Shown: one piece after another, positions 32,053 to 32,545 of the stretch
Layout: each line of letters opens with the position of its first letter
Position numbering within the stretch: the stretch's first letter is position 1
Assembly (NCBI GenBank): GCA_031552185.1
Contig: JAVBMU010000116.1
Location: 1-32,545, forward strand
Reading direction: 5' to 3'
DNA from: JAVBMU01 sp031552185
GTDB taxonomy: Bacteria; Actinomycetota; Actinomycetes; Actinomycetales; Cellulomonadaceae
Length of the DNA stretch: 32,545 nt
Translations under genes and position numbers: made by a program
Notes under the pieces: model-generated
Told to the model about the DNA's origin: nothing
The model's input: the letters and a program-made list of their open reading frames with translations, nothing else
Databases searched by the model: none

Positions 32053-32545
32053 ATGACGCTTGACGTGGCCTGGGCACAGCGCTGGACGCGGCTGACCGCC
32101 GCCGACATTGCCGCTGCCCGCGATGAGCTGACCGAGCTGGACCGACAGATCGGTGACGGCGACCACGGCGAGAACCTGAACCGGGGGTTCAAGGCCGTGC
32201 TCGCCAAGATGGACGTCGCGGATCCGCCGGCGCAGATCGGCGACGTCCTCAAGCTCATCGCGACGACGCTGATGTCATCGGTCGGCGGCGCGTCCGGTCC
32301 GCTGTACGGGACCGCATATCTGCGCGCCGCCAAGGTGACCGCGGCGTCCGAACTGGACGCACACGGCGTCGTCGCCCTGTTGGAGGCCGCGTTGGAGGGC
32401 ATCACCGCCCGCGGGAAGGCCACCACCGGCGAGAAGACGATGGTGGATGCGTGGCAGCCGGCCGTGGACGCCGCCGCGGCGGCGGCCGCGACCGGCTCCG
32501 CGCCCGCCGCGGTCCTGGCGGCGGCCGCCGCGGCGGCGGCCGACG
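32053..32545 (+). CDS. dhaL: Dihydroxyacetone kinase subunit DhaL (3' end cut by window)
   Basis: Nucleotide-binding partner of DhaK that carries a tightly bound ADP/ATP and transfers phosphate to the DhaK-bound substrate; DhaM, expected downstream, would recharge it. 164 codons are visible, most of the usual ~200. The Mg-ADP site shows the aspartate cluster in DRQIGDGDHGENLNRGF, then SSVGGASGPLYGTAYLRA and the GKATTGEKTMVDAWQPA motif. ATG 32053 is preceded by GAAGGG. The visible end is a poly-alanine stretch encoded by GCG/GCC runs. No stop codon is reached, so the gene continues beyond the window. Confidence 0.94.
   Translation, partial: MTLDVAWAQRWTRLTAADIAAARDELTELDRQIGDGDHGENLNRGFKAVLAKMDVADPPAQIGDVLKLIATTLMSSVGGASGPLYGTAYLRAAKVTAASELDAHGVVALLEAALEGITARGKATTGEKTMVDAWQPAVDAAAAAAATGSAPAAVLAAAAAAAAD

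Overview
The window is high-GC DNA from an actinomycete (Actinomycetota). The signs are a paired clpP1-clpP2-clpX locus, coenzyme F420 genes, an ileS T-box leader with the ultrashort actinobacterial stem I, GTGA/ATGA gene overlaps, and several starts that look leaderless. The family cannot be fixed from the sequence alone. No rRNA, tRNA, CRISPR array, intact insertion sequence or prophage was recognised. The first ~130 bases are G/C homopolymers that look like an assembly edge, and the last gene (dhaL) is cut by the window end.

Layout. (1) 0.27-3.1 kb: the ClpP1P2/ClpX protease genes, with a ClgR-like site upstream. (2) 3.1-9.6 kb: a long-chain acyl-CoA ligase (-), a stand-alone chorismate mutase, a Vms1/Ankzf1 (baeRF)-type release-factor-like protein, and a type-2 valyl-tRNA synthetase (-). 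(3) 9.8-15.6 kb: a secreted NlpC/P60-like protein fused to an I36-type domain; an F420-dependent oxidoreductase overlapping cofE; then a minus-strand run of a Ddn-like F420 protein, a HhH-GPD protein, a YbjQ protein and vapBC; and a CoA-binding protein. (4) 15.7-20.1 kb: an SDR; a 690-base gene-free segment with a 79-bp inverted-repeat element and a striking pair of oppositely oriented 20-bp-period repeat arrays; a membrane-anchored sulfite-oxidase-family protein; and an acetylxylan-esterase-like hydrolase. (5) 20.1-25.6 kb (-): a two-gene operon encoding a 1541-aa caspase / NACHT-like NTPase / WD40 protein and an overlapping alpha/beta-hydrolase. (6) 25.6-32.5 kb: an Ile-specific T-box, type-2 ileS, folC, and dhaK-dhaL.

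Most of the window is housekeeping: proteolysis, aminoacylation, folate, lipid activation and glycerone catabolism. The best candidate for an uncharacterised system is the caspase-STAND-WD40 plus hydrolase operon. It has the build of an NLR-like sensor/effector module: two putative WD40 propellers as sensor, an NTPase switch, a caspase-like protease, and a co-translated serine hydrolase as possible second effector or protease target. Its promoter region carries a perfect 14-bp palindrome. The second candidate is the mirrored repeat array at 16801-17033, which fits no standard repeat class.

At several genes a TANNNT or NANNNT hexamer lies 5-7 bases before the start codon with no Shine-Dalgarno sequence, which suggests leaderless mRNAs.
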